Positions 45,637-56,580 of a stretch of 64,000 nt of DNA are shown one piece after another. The translations under genes and the position numbers were made by a program. The notes under the pieces were generated by a model. The model was not told where the DNA came from and ran no database searches. It saw nothing but the letters and a program-made list of their open reading frames with translations. The stretch's first letter is position 1; each line of letters opens with the position of its first letter. The DNA comes from Labyrinthula sp. Ha (taxonomy: Eukaryota; Sar; Bigyra; Labyrinthulida; Labyrinthulaceae): contig JAALGZ010000031.1 of assembly GCA_015227615.1 (NCBI GenBank), forward strand, positions 248,001 to 312,000. The letters are read 5' to 3'.

Positions 45637-47211
45637 ATGAAGTACTTAACTTTCCTTGCTGTATTTAACTTGAACAAAGTTATGTCTGTTAATGTAAGAG
45701 AAAACTTTGGAGAAGATAGAGTAGTTTCTATTCAAACTGAACACATGACCTCTGAACTTTTAGAACTTTTACATTCAAAAGAAGCCGACCACTTTGGAAC
45801 TGGACAAGATAAAATTATGCATTTTAAGCTACCTGCTGATGTAGCTGAAGAAATATCTTCCCAAGTTGAAAGCCACGATTCAACAGAACACTGGATTAAC
45901 CACTTTGAAGAGAACCTCAAAAACGAAAATTTATTTTGTGCAGATGAACCAGGAAATCCTTGTTCTAAAAGAGAGCTACAAAGCTTCTATAGTCAATATC
46001 AAACACTTGCTGCGTATCATGAAAGAGTTGATGATTTAGCAGCTGCTTCATCTTTAGCAACTATTGGTTCTATTGGAACAAGTTATGAAGGAAGAGATTT
46101 AAAACTTGTAACTATTGCTGATGATGGAGAAAAACCAGTTATTTTTTACTTTTGTAACATACATGCAAGAGAATGGATCACTCCAAGTTTCTGTGTATAC
46201 CTTGTAGAAAACTTGCTTGCAGATGGAGGACATCCTTTATTGGATACTTTTACTTTTGCTATTGTTCCATCGGCAAATCCAGATGGATATGAATATTCTA
46301 GGTTAGTAAATAACCTATGGAGAAAAACAAGAAAACCAAATCCAGGTTCTAGCTGCGTAGGAACAGATCCAAACAGAAATTATGATGCAAACTTTGGTGG
46401 TATTGGAAGTTCAAGTGATCCTTGCAGTGAGACATATGCTGGACAATCTGCCTTTGATAATGTAGAGGTTGCTGCTATTGCAAACTTTGCTTCCTCTCTG
46501 GGAGATAGACTAATTGTACACCAAGATGTTCATGCTTACGCACAGATGTTTCTTTCTCCTTATGGATATACACAAACTCTTCCACCAGATGTTGATTATA
46601 GTAGAATGATGGGGTTTGCAGAAGCTGCCGCAGATGCAGTGAGAGCAACAAATGGACTAATTTTTGAATATGGAGCTGGATCAAGTATCTTGTACTATAC
46701 ATCTGGAAGTTCAAAGGATTGGTTCTATGATACTCTTGGTGTGGTTTATACTTATACCACCGAGTGCAGAGGAAATAGTTTCCAACCAGCAACAAGTCAG
46801 ATTATGTTAAGTAATACAGAAATTTTTGCAGCTATGGAAGCATCTTTAGAATATGTTATTGAAACTGATCTTGGTGGTGGTGCACCAACACCCCCAACTA
46901 TTCCACCCACAAACTTTCCAACTGCAGGTTGCTCTGATAATGTGCCATCTGGGCTTCTGCTGAATGGGGTTCCTACAGAATGTGTTGACTTGAGTGCGTA
47001 TTGCGCAGGATATTCAATTGTCAGAGAAAGGTGTCAATTTACTTGTGGAACTTGTGCACTTCAAGGAGCTGTTCAAAGCAGCTTGTCCCTCTTAAGAGGT
47101 GAAGCTGTTGAAATCCTTCCTCAGAAGAAAATAAACATTTTTGTTTGGATTTCAGCTGGTCTTGGCGTTGCTTTGTCTTTAGTCGGTGCTCTTGTTAAGT
47201 TAAAGCAGTAA
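45637..47211 (+). CDS. M14 metallocarboxypeptidase with ShK domain and C-terminal membrane anchor
   Basis: 524 residues, intronless, ending TAA. Carboxypeptidase A/B-type M14 enzymes remove C-terminal residues from peptides. A hydrophobic but short N-terminus may be a signal peptide, followed by a propeptide-like region to about residue 110. The catalytic domain has HAREW (H176, E179), the third zinc ligand at H299 (VHAYAQ), NPDGYEYSR, and Glu376 in TTECRG at the place of the catalytic Glu. A Pro/Thr linker (416-429) leads to a ShK-type six-cysteine domain (C432, C449, C456, C466, C470, C473). A single helix near 500-521 ends the protein, so it is probably a cell-surface or endomembrane type I protein. 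Convergent with the SulP gene, 49 nt between stops. Confidence 0.93.
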   Translation: MKYLTFLAVFNLNKVMSVNVRENFGEDRVVSIQTEHMTSELLELLHSKEADHFGTGQDKIMHFKLPADVAEEISSQVESHDSTEHWINHFEENLKNENLFCADEPGNPCSKRELQSFYSQYQTLAAYHERVDDLAAASSLATIGSIGTSYEGRDLKLVTIADDGEKPVIFYFCNIHAREWITPSFCVYLVENLLADGGHPLLDTFTFAIVPSANPDGYEYSRLVNNLWRKTRKPNPGSSCVGTDPNRNYDANFGGIGSSSDPCSETYAGQSAFDNVEVAAIANFASSLGDRLIVHQDVHAYAQMFLSPYGYTQTLPPDVDYSRMMGFAEAAADAVRATNGLIFEYGAGSSILYYTSGSSKDWFYDTLGVVYTYTTECRGNSFQPATSQIMLSNTEIFAAMEASLEYVIETDLGGGAPTPPTIPPTNFPTAGCSDNVPSGLLLNGVPTECVDLSAYCAGYSIVRERCQFTCGTCALQGAVQSSLSLLRGEAVEILPQKKINIFVWISAGLGVALSLVGALVKLKQ

Positions 47212-47260
47212 TTAGACTATGACTTGTGAAAGTTAAACTTTATATATTGAACTTTATTTT

Positions 47261-49575
47261 TTATGGGGTATTTTTCAATACATATTTGTAGAGCTCTAAG
47301 AGATTCCTCCTTACTTCTTCATCTTTACTCTGAAGAATTTCTCCAGGTAGTTTTGCAACTATTGTTTCATTAGAAATACCCTTTACAGAAGTAACTTGTA
47401 TACTGTATGTCGCAGCTTGTTGCAAGAACAGTTCTTTCACTCCAAGTAAGTTGCGGGAAATAGATTTAACTAAAGTTACATCTTCGCACAATATTTTGAC
47501 TGCTCCCTTTATAATGAAAAAAACACCCTCAGGTATTGTTCCTTTCTCAACTATGAGGTTTCCAGGGGAAAGTTTGAGTATTTCGCATTTCTCCAGGAAA
47601 AATTTTCCTAGTACTTCGTTTTCTAACGCTGAAAAGTTCCTTGCTTCTAGTGAAGTTGTTTCAATAGTTCTATATCTAGCCTCGTAAGGCTTACTTATCA
47701 GGTCTAAGCAGTATTCTGTAGCCTCTTCTACATTATCAAAATGTTTCGCACATGGTTTCTCATCCTCGTCAACATGAGGTTCAGTTTGTTTTCTTAGAAC
47801 TTCATGTCTTTCCAGAAGGTCTTGCAAAGAAGGTCTTAAACCAGAAAGGATTAGTTCAACACCTGATTCAGCCAATAGAAATACGAGAGTCAAAAAGCAC
47901 CCTCTCGCAGCTGTAGCGTCAATGGATATGACTTGACTACAATCTAGGACAACATAAGAAACTTCTTTCTCGAATTCTTCTGTTTCTATGTCTTCCTTAA
48001 AGATTTGACCTTGAATGGCTTCAATAACTTTTTGTGAGGAACCAAAAAATTGAAAACCTTCCAGAGAAAGGTACAAGACTTTATGCCTATGAACAATAGA
48101 TAATTCATTCTCCAAAGAGAGTGATCTAATAGTAGTTGAAAGAGGTGCATCTCTTAGTTTCACTTCTGTTTTTTTTGCATATTTTCCTGAGAAGTGAAGT
48201 GAAGAAAAAACTATTCCTATCCCCATTCCAACCTCAAGATTTGTCAAACATATGGAAATAAAGGTTATCCACACCAAAATATATTCAGGATTTACTAGCC
48301 GAAAGAAAGAGAGGATCAGCCAGTCTATCAAAAGCTCATACGCAACAAAAAGCAACAACGAGCCAAAAAAAAATCTTGGTATATACCCTAACAGATCTAC
48401 CGGGAAAAAGAAAATTAGCAACTCAAAAATTACAACAACACTGCTCGTAATCTTTGTAGAAACTCCATTTCTCAATACAAAAATAGTCTGAGAAAATATG
48501 TACGAACCAGTGTATCCACCAAGTAATCCAGAAACAAGATTGGAAGCACCAACACATTCAAGTTCAATGTTGTAATCTAAAGGCTTTCCCATTTCAAATT
48601 GAACTGCGGCAACATCTAAACAAGAACCACAGGCAACTACAAAAAACATAGCTAGAAAATCAGGAAGGATAGCAGGGAATATTGCTCCAAAATAAATAGT
48701 TCTCTGAGATAGATCAAAATAATGAAATACTTCATAGAAAGGAGGAATATTCGCAAGTTCATTAATTAAACCCAAACCACGGGCAGAGTCCAAACTTGAT
48801 CCAGAAATAAAAATTAAAAAGTAAAATATACAAGGAAAAGAGAACAAAAGTATAGGCAGCGCAAAATTGTTTCTAACTTTATGAGAAATATAGAAAAGAG
48901 ACAAACCAGCAATTATTCCAGGTAGAGAAAGTAAAAAGGTATGTGTATCAAACAAATAAAGTAGACCATATAAACCCTCTATATTTTCATTATCTGTCAT
49001 TAGTCTAAGACCAGATTCACCACATAACAAACCAATATATGCTAAATATCCACCTATAACAGGTAGAGGAAGATACTGAACAATATTGGCTAGTTGAAGT
49101 TTTCCAACAATGATTAATAATATTCCTAATAGTGCGGTAGAGCCAGAGAGAGCAAAAATCACAGTTGTTACAACATCATCATTTTCGATCCCTTCGTGCT
49201 GCGAGAGGTTAAGAACAATTTTCCTAGCCATAGAGGATAAGAAAATTAAACCAGCATCTTGCACTTGTCCCACTGCAAACTTTAAAGAACTTAATTGCAT
49301 AAACATAAACTGATGAACAGCCGAAGAAAAAAATACGAGCTTCATTAGAGTAGGAAGATAATCGTTATCAATAAAAAACCTGTCTTTGTAAATAATTGCA
49401 GAAAACCCAACAAGCGCTGTTGCCATAACAGTGGTATTTATTATTCCAATAAGTATGTGTCTAAGTATGCTTGAAGTTGTTAACTTTTCTTCTTTGGTTG
49501 AAGATACTGGTTCTTGTCCAAAGTTATTGGCAAGGGAAAACTTTGAGAAGTGTGATTGTTCAAATTAAGAGACAT
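47261..49575 (-). CDS. SulP anion transporter with STAS and cyclic-nucleotide-type domains; start region one base out of frame
   Basis: The main frame runs from about 49564 to a stop at 47261. It has some ten to twelve hydrophobic segments of the SulP (SLC26-like) fold, then a STAS domain (VVLDCSQVISIDATAARGC) and a C-terminal cyclic-nucleotide-binding-like domain (IPEGVFFIIKGAV). SulP proteins carry sulfate or other anions. The frame has no ATG before the first helix except M(ATALV) at 49426, which lies inside that helix. An ATG at 49575 gives MSLN and then runs into the wrong frame. One extra T in the run at 49562-49564 would join it to the long frame, so either a base was lost or there is a sequence error. 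The end of a Copia LTR lies 15 bp upstream of that ATG, with the element in the same orientation. Confidence 0.85.
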
Positions 49576-49590
49576 AAAGTGTTTGAGAGA

Positions 49591-49799
49591 TGTGAGTAAG
49601 TATTTAGAAACCAAGTTTTGCTAAAGAATAAGTTTCTTTTTTTCCTCATATATTTGTTAAGTTTTCAAGGTTATGTCTGCTTTCTCTTTGTCTCGCTATC
49701 ATATTCTACATTTCTAACTTCCTGTTCGTATATTCTGTCTGGTACATTAAAGCCTATTTATGCATTTTAAGTGTTCTAACAACATTTATTCAGTACACA
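49591..49799 (-). repeat. 3' LTR of the Copia element
   Basis: Related along most of its length to 53772-53948: both share the GTGA start in plus orientation, a GAATAAGTTTCTTTTTTT run and a TATTCAGTA end. It lies directly upstream of the SulP gene. Confidence 0.8.
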
Positions 49800-52700
49800 C
49801 CCCTAGATTTATGACTATGAATCTTAATATAACAATGACATATATACAGTGACTTTGGTGAAGGTAAAAAACCTCAAAGGTGACAGAAGCTTCACTTCCA
49901 TCAACTGTACACTTATCAGGTTTGGAAGATAATTCTTATATGGTTTGGGTGCACATTATTTCGTTAGCATGTCTGAGATATTCTTTTCGCTTTGAATATA
50001 TTTCACTTGAATTATTTTACTTTTCAATAGTTCTTGACAGTGGAGTAAATGAACGCCTATGAATTTTGTTCTTTATATTGACCTTCCTCCTTTCAACATT
50101 CGAATAGCTGGCTGCTTGTCTATTTCAACTTGGATGAGAAGTTCAACTTTGGCCTCGAAGAAATCTAGATGTTGTGGTAACATTCTTAGCTTTTTGATGC
50201 ACTGGTTTAAGAATACGAATTCAGCATCTGCTGTTAAAAGTGTTATCATAGACTGTTTATTTTAGCTAATTAATAATGGTCCATTGTTGAAGAGAACAAG
50301 GTTACCTGATATGCTTCTGTGACTATCCAGTTCGCGTGCCCAGTCACTGTCTTTGTTCATTCTGAGTTGCATTTTATTACTCTTGCTTTTCTTGAACCTT
50401 ATTCCATATTTCCTTGTATCATGTGAGAAGATGAGTGATTCCTTTGCTGCGGATAATAGAACTTGATTCGCAAAACTCGCTCGTTTCGCAAGTAGGTTGG
50501 TGACATAGTTCATATTAGACCTTGTTTTCGGTGCAGCAAAACTTAAAGTTTCTACGATGCTCTAGTATGAACGCTTGTCTTGGATTGCATCTTCATCTTC
50601 CCTTGCGTTCTTCGACTTGGACATCGGGTATTTTGATGGTTGGATTTCCACAATTCTGAATATCTTTGCTGAGGCCTAGATATAGTTCTCTTAGGTCAAT
50701 GATAAGCTCTCCTGATCCTCCTTTACCTGATACCCTACATATTTCGTTATTTCGTTTGCGGTTTTTATGTTAAATGATTGTCTTATGTGTTTGATTAGTT
50801 TATCCACTTCTTTTCTTTCGCCAGATATGATTGTGTCATCAACGTACATTATCAGATACAGTTTTCTGCATTTGGATTGAGAATCGTGATTTTCAGATGA
50901 TGATTTATTTTAGGTATTTCTCCCCCCGCATTTGCAAATGTAAGGATCTGTAGCGAGTTGCACAATCCCATAAACCAAGAATAACGAAGGAATAATAGAG
51001 TTCCACAATTTTGGACCATATCTTAATCCGCAAATGCTGTGGCCTCTTTTCCACACAAATGATGTATCGATCCTATCTTTATGACCTTTAGAGAGCTCTA
51101 AATACGTTGTTTTACATTTTGATGCATATAAGAACGCTGTTTTGACATCTAATGGTACATTGACGAGTTGAGGATATGTTTTAGGCATTGTAACCAGGAG
51201 GATTCTTATGCTGTCTGAACCTGCAACTGGAGCATAGTTACCCGCGTGTTAATCTTCATGTTCTTTATCACCTCTTGCAACTATTCTCACCTTTGCTTCT
51301 ATTGTATTGGAGATGTTGTCGTATTTATACTTGAAGAGTTCTCTGAGAGGTAATATTTAGATGGATTTATCTGCTGACTTTTAAACTACCTGAAACTTGC
51401 CTATTCTTTCAACGCTATCTATTTCTGCTTGATAAGCTTCCATCCATTTGAGTTTTTCTCGGTGATGTGTTACTTCAAAATACGACTTTGGTTCATGATG
51501 AATAATTTGCTGGGCGGTATTTGCAGTATTTTTATTTCTCTCTGATACTATGTCTTGTTCATTAAACTTGGCAGTTCTAGTATCACCTAGAACATTAACC
51601 TTTAGCCATCTGACAATGAATGATGGTTTCTTAGTTATTCCAAGAAACTGACAAGGTTAGGCTTTACTGTCTAACTTTGATCTTTTAGTAAATGGATGTT
51701 TTCCGAAACCTTTTGTTCCAAATATTCGGAACATAGTTATATCTGGTTTGAACGCAGTCAATAATTTGTGAGGTGTTGTCCTTGTATTTGGTTCTAGAGG
51801 ATGTTTTATAGGATAAGTATTCAGCTGTTTTAGATGATATGTTAGAGCATAGTCCCAGAAATTATGCGTTAATTTTGCTGTGTGAAGCATAGCTCTAACC
51901 CCGTTGAAGACTATCTTATTTGTAACTTCAGCCAGACCGTTTTGTTCAGATGTTCCAACAATACTTGTATGATGGGACATACCATTTTGTTTAAAATACT
52001 GTTTTAGTGAGTTATTTGTAAATTCAGTTTCTTCGTCACTGTGAAAAATAATAGTATTGAATTTCCATCGTTGTTGTATTTATCTAAATTTAAGATCGAG
52101 TTTCTTTGGTATTTCACTTTTCTTGTTAACTAGAATTACCCATCTAAACTTTGGGAAGCTGTCTGTTAATATAACTGCATTGGTAAACTTGTGGATGGTC
52201 ATAGGTTTTATTGGTCCAACTGTGTCTGCATTTATTTATTTCTCAAGCATCTTTTGATTCAACTAAGTTTCTAGATCTAGTAGGAATTGCAGAAGAATCT
52301 AACTCCTGAGAAATACATCCTTCGCAGAAGTGTTTTTCTGTGTAATTCTTTACCTCTAGTTTATTTTATATTACATTTTGTAGGTTTTTTAGTTTTTTTA
52401 TAGTTTAGATGACCCATTCTGATGTGTAGAAGTTCTGAGTCAATAGCAACAAAAGCTATTGAGTTTGTATTATTTTTAGTCGTAATGCATCGTTTTTATC
52501 CAGTATATTTGCCCGAATATACCATACGTTATCTTGTTTTGAAAAACTTTAGTATGAAACTCCTTTGTATTGAATCTCAAGATATTTCTTACTAAATACT
52601 AGGGTGAATGCCGATTCAGTTAGTCTATTTCCCGAGAGTATATTCGAATTAGCATCTGGGTAGACATAAACATTGTTTACTAGTTACGTTTTTCCATTAT

Positions 52701-53771
52701 CCAGGTGTAGTAGTAAAGAACCATAGCCTTTACTATATACTCCGCCTGATTTGAGAGTACCGACTTTCATAATATGTGGCTTAAAATTGAGAATATCCTT
52801 AGAACTTCATACAATATGCAACGTTGCTCCAGTATCCAAAATGAAAGACTGAAAAGAATGATATTTTTCTTTATCTCGCGCAACTTTACAGATTGCGTCA
52901 GCTCCTTTTAGTCTTTACTTAATTTCTTTTTCTTTATTTTTAGAGCTTGCAACATTTGCCTTGTTGCCATCAGTTTCGTTCTTCCTTATAATCTTCAGCT
53001 TGATACATTCCTTCGTGGAATGTGATGACGTCTTGTGGTATTTAAGCCACTTTTTGGCCTTACTATTGCCATTTCTCTGATTGAAGTTATTCTTCTTATT
53101 GCTTCCCGATGAATACAATGTACCAGAAGTCAATTTTATTGCATTCACCAAGTTATTGAATTGGATTTTTCCAAAGGATTGTATGAGTACGTTAGATCTT
53201 ATATTAGCTACCATGGTGTTGTAGGAAGGAGGTAGTTTTGTTATAGGCAACTCAGACAGTTCTTGACCTTTTATTTTGCCGCCAAAGTTAAAGTATTTGG
53301 ATTGAAGTTAATTAAAATTGAGTCTGGATGCTTCGATGTTGTTTGATAATTTGAAGCTTTCCAGTTGAATCATTATTTCTTTTAGTTCCACTGCTTTGTC
53401 ACCTTCAAAATGTTGTCTCAGAGCTGTTAACAGGTCATATGAAGTATTAAGATCTTTTACGAGTGGAAAATGTTGGGAGTAGACATATCTTACTATGAAG
53501 AGCATTTGCTCTAATTTTATCTTCTATACTTACTTCTTTTGAGCTTCAGGTAGTTCCTATTGGTCGATGGTTGACTCACCTAGGATAGCTTTTTTATTCT
53601 TTTTTCCTACGTTGATAAGTGTTCATAGGACTAAATAGTCCCATCAGGGGAAGTCTTTCGGATCTTTGAGGAGGAATAACTTGTTAGTGAGTTCAGTTTC
53701 AGAAGGCATATTGATAACCTTGTTTGTATTATTAGAAGCATAGTATTTAGGCTTTTAACCTGTTTGCAAGA

Positions 53772-53948
53772 TGTGAATGATTATTTAGGAATCAGTTTTT
53801 GCTTAAGAATAAGTTTCTTTTTTTGTATTTATTAAGTTATCAAAGTTGTGGTTGCTTATTTTTTATCTCACTATCCTATGTTACTATATTTTTTTCTTTC
53901 GTATATTATTTCTATTATAAAGGTTTCAAAATATGTATTCAGTAAATA
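53772..53948 (-). repeat. 5' LTR of the Copia element
   Basis: The partner of 49591-49799, shorter and diverged. Confidence 0.78.
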
Positions 53949-56580
53949 AGTGACCTTTCAACTCCTGAGGCTGGAGGAGTTTTAGAAATGGATTCTTCAT
54001 ACCACGTAGGTAAAGGTTTCCCAAACAATATTGAATGACCAAAGCCGATTGAAGTTAAACTTCTTTCTTTGCTCATCTTTGTGAATATTTTCTATTTTTG
54101 TTTAATTTTTTTGGGCAATCGATGACGCTTTTCTTCAACTTAGATCAATATTAGATAAGCGGATATCTTTTCTTCACTGCTGTGTTTTTCACGCCATTTC
54201 TTTCATTGGTTCTTTTCAAATTTCGCAAAATAAAACAGTGAAAATCAAAATTCAAAGGGAAAATCCACTATGAAAGATATATCTCAAAATATCAATGAAG
54301 ATTAATATTAAACAAAAAAACGGATTAAGGAAAACATCCAATCAGTCATCATTTGTATATAAGTGCAGGAATATATTGTGCTTTAACATAGATTAGCAAA
54401 AATATCAATGTATGAAGCTTTAATTTAAATTAAGAGTCCAAGTGTACTACATGCATATCACATAAGTCATTATAAGAAGAAGAATTAATTTTGCTGAAGA
54501 TAAAGCTCAAGAAAAGGTTACATTCACTCCCTTGTTAGCAAGTGAGAAATAACATATGCAAGAAGAACGTTATTTAATAATTTCAAACAAATTCGGAGTC
54601 CAAGCATTCAAAGAATAAAAAAGAAAGCTTTGAATGGGGAATATATGAAACATTTCCCTTTCGATCGTGTACAAGTCAAAGTACAGTTGTTAGAGAATAT
54701 GGATGGATAACGTAAGAGTATTTATAGAAGTTAATCATATAGTTCCAGCGTTTCTTCACAAGAGTGTGTTCTACCAAATAAAATACTTCGAATTCTCATT
54801 AGAGAATTTTCCTAAGTTTTTTTTGTAAAAAATGAAGTACACAATAAGGTAAACGACTTTAAAATACTATTAAAGCAATTTACTTCTTATGCAGAGTTTC
54901 ACATGTGTTTCATGTCACCCAAAACAGTATCATGAGAAATAGGGTGTCTTAAACGTTAAGACATTTAACAATGTTTTCTAAGATTAATAGAAGCAAATGA
55001 ATGGGATTTTAACTAATCAATTTTGAATGGACTTCTTCGTTAGACTGTTTATATTTCTCTTTAGGGCATTTTCAGGTCTAAATACGTAGAACTGTATGAT
55101 AGTAAAGCCCGGCTACATGAAGTGAATGTACTAATAGGTATGGAAATACAAAGAAGAAGTAATAGGTATTTTATTTTATTATTTATTATTTTTTATATTT
55201 TTCCTTGCTGTATTCTAACTGTATATTTCAGCTCTATATCTTATATTTGATGATAACTATATCATCGCTATGAGAAGACATAATTGCTTACCTCAGAGAT
55301 TAGAAAAAAGCTTCACAATGAGTCAATTCTGTGCTTTCAGTCTGTTTTCCATTGAGGTGATCTTAGGCAATTCTTCTTTTTTGAAACTAGGTTGTTTTGC
55401 TGTAATGTTGAAACATGAGGAATTCTGATTAAGAGCTCTGTTTTAGTTTCATTTACTTCTCTATTTTCAAATACATAACTTTGGTTTGCTTCATTCATAT
55501 GAAATTAGTTATTCTATCACTGCTATCCTCTTCACCTGGTCTGACGTTTATGAGAATATATGTCATGCCCTTTTGCTGGAATTAACAATTTATTCTCTCA
55601 GTTTATTGTTCCAAGATCTATCTCGCTATAGATTATCTCAGAATAGAAGGTCTCTTGAATTTTTAATACGTATTGACCATAAGATTAACCTACCTTTGGT
55701 ACGCCTTTCAAGGCAGCCATGCGCAATTTTTGTTTGAAGCATGTGTATGTGTAAGATCCATGATTTCTTGATTTGTATCATCTGAGCGAGCTCTCGCGCC
55801 AGAGACATTTTTGTAGATTGTGTTAGCAGAGTAGTTTTACCCCCAATAAATTTTCAGTTCAATATAATAGAGATTGCTACCTTTTCTTATGTCTTGTTAA
55901 ATAGTTTCACTTATTTACAAACATTTTGTGTCTATGTTTATGAAGCGAAATAATTTAATTTAAGTTAAGCTGGTAGTAAGGTACTACATGTACAAATCGG
56001 CCAATGCGTTTATCTTAGGGTCTGATGCCGGTCCATCGCTCACCAGGGAAGCTTCCCGTCTTGTATTCCTACAGTCACGAAACTAAACTGGTTTTCGGGA
56101 ATTCGGGACACTATTGGTATGGTCGCGATAGTTTTCCCGTTGTACCCATTTATCGCATTTAATCTCTCAAAATAGTGATTTCCTAAAATTAGCGAATAAT
56201 CAAAATCGAAATCAGCAAATCACAAAAGAAATCATGAAAGAGATTGAGATATTGTCAGACATCTCATCCAGGGCTGCAGTTATCAAATTAATTGTTCCAA
56301 GTCTCCTTCTTGATCTTATTGAGATTTCCTGCACCAGTTTTTTTTACTTCTGCTATTGCTCATCATTCTGTTTTACAAGATAATTGTGGCTTATGAAGAG
56401 ATCCTGTTGAGCTACCTCTAACTAGCTGTCCAAGAAGCAGATGAAGCCAGAAGCTATTTCAAGTGCGCGTGGGAGCTGTATTGGGCAATGAATTAAAGTG
56501 TTTTGAGCTATGCTCCTGTATTAGTGAAGTAGATTATCCTCTGTTTATTTAATCAAAGTTTTGGATGGGGATATTGGGCT
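53949..56580. other. Stretch between the Copia element and the LINE
   Basis: No confident gene. The first 1.9 kb is AT-rich. From about 55900 composition becomes richer in G and C, and this part may be the untranslated or worn 3' part of the LINE, but I cannot fix a boundary. Confidence 0.4.

Larger units (their letters stand above)
49591..53948 (-). mobile_element. Ty1/Copia LTR retrotransposon, old and broken
   Basis: A fossil Copia element read leftward. Parts in order: 5' LTR 53772-53948, gag-like region about 52900-53760 with a CCHC-like knuckle, integrase about 51650-52450 (recognisable by the SEQNGLAE and FWDYAL words), reverse transcriptase about 50600-51550 (VPLDVKTAFL), RNase H about 50262-50513 (DSDWARELDSHRS), and 3' LTR 49591-49799. 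The LTR ends are TG..CA. The two LTRs are clearly related but diverged and differ in length (209 and 177 bp), and the flanking 5-bp words, AGAGA and AGTGA, differ by one base, so insertion is not recent. The coding region has many breaks and the copy is not functional. Confidence 0.85.

Noticed and set aside
46475-46795. 106-codon minus-strand frame
   Set aside because: Antisense shadow of the carboxypeptidase catalytic domain.
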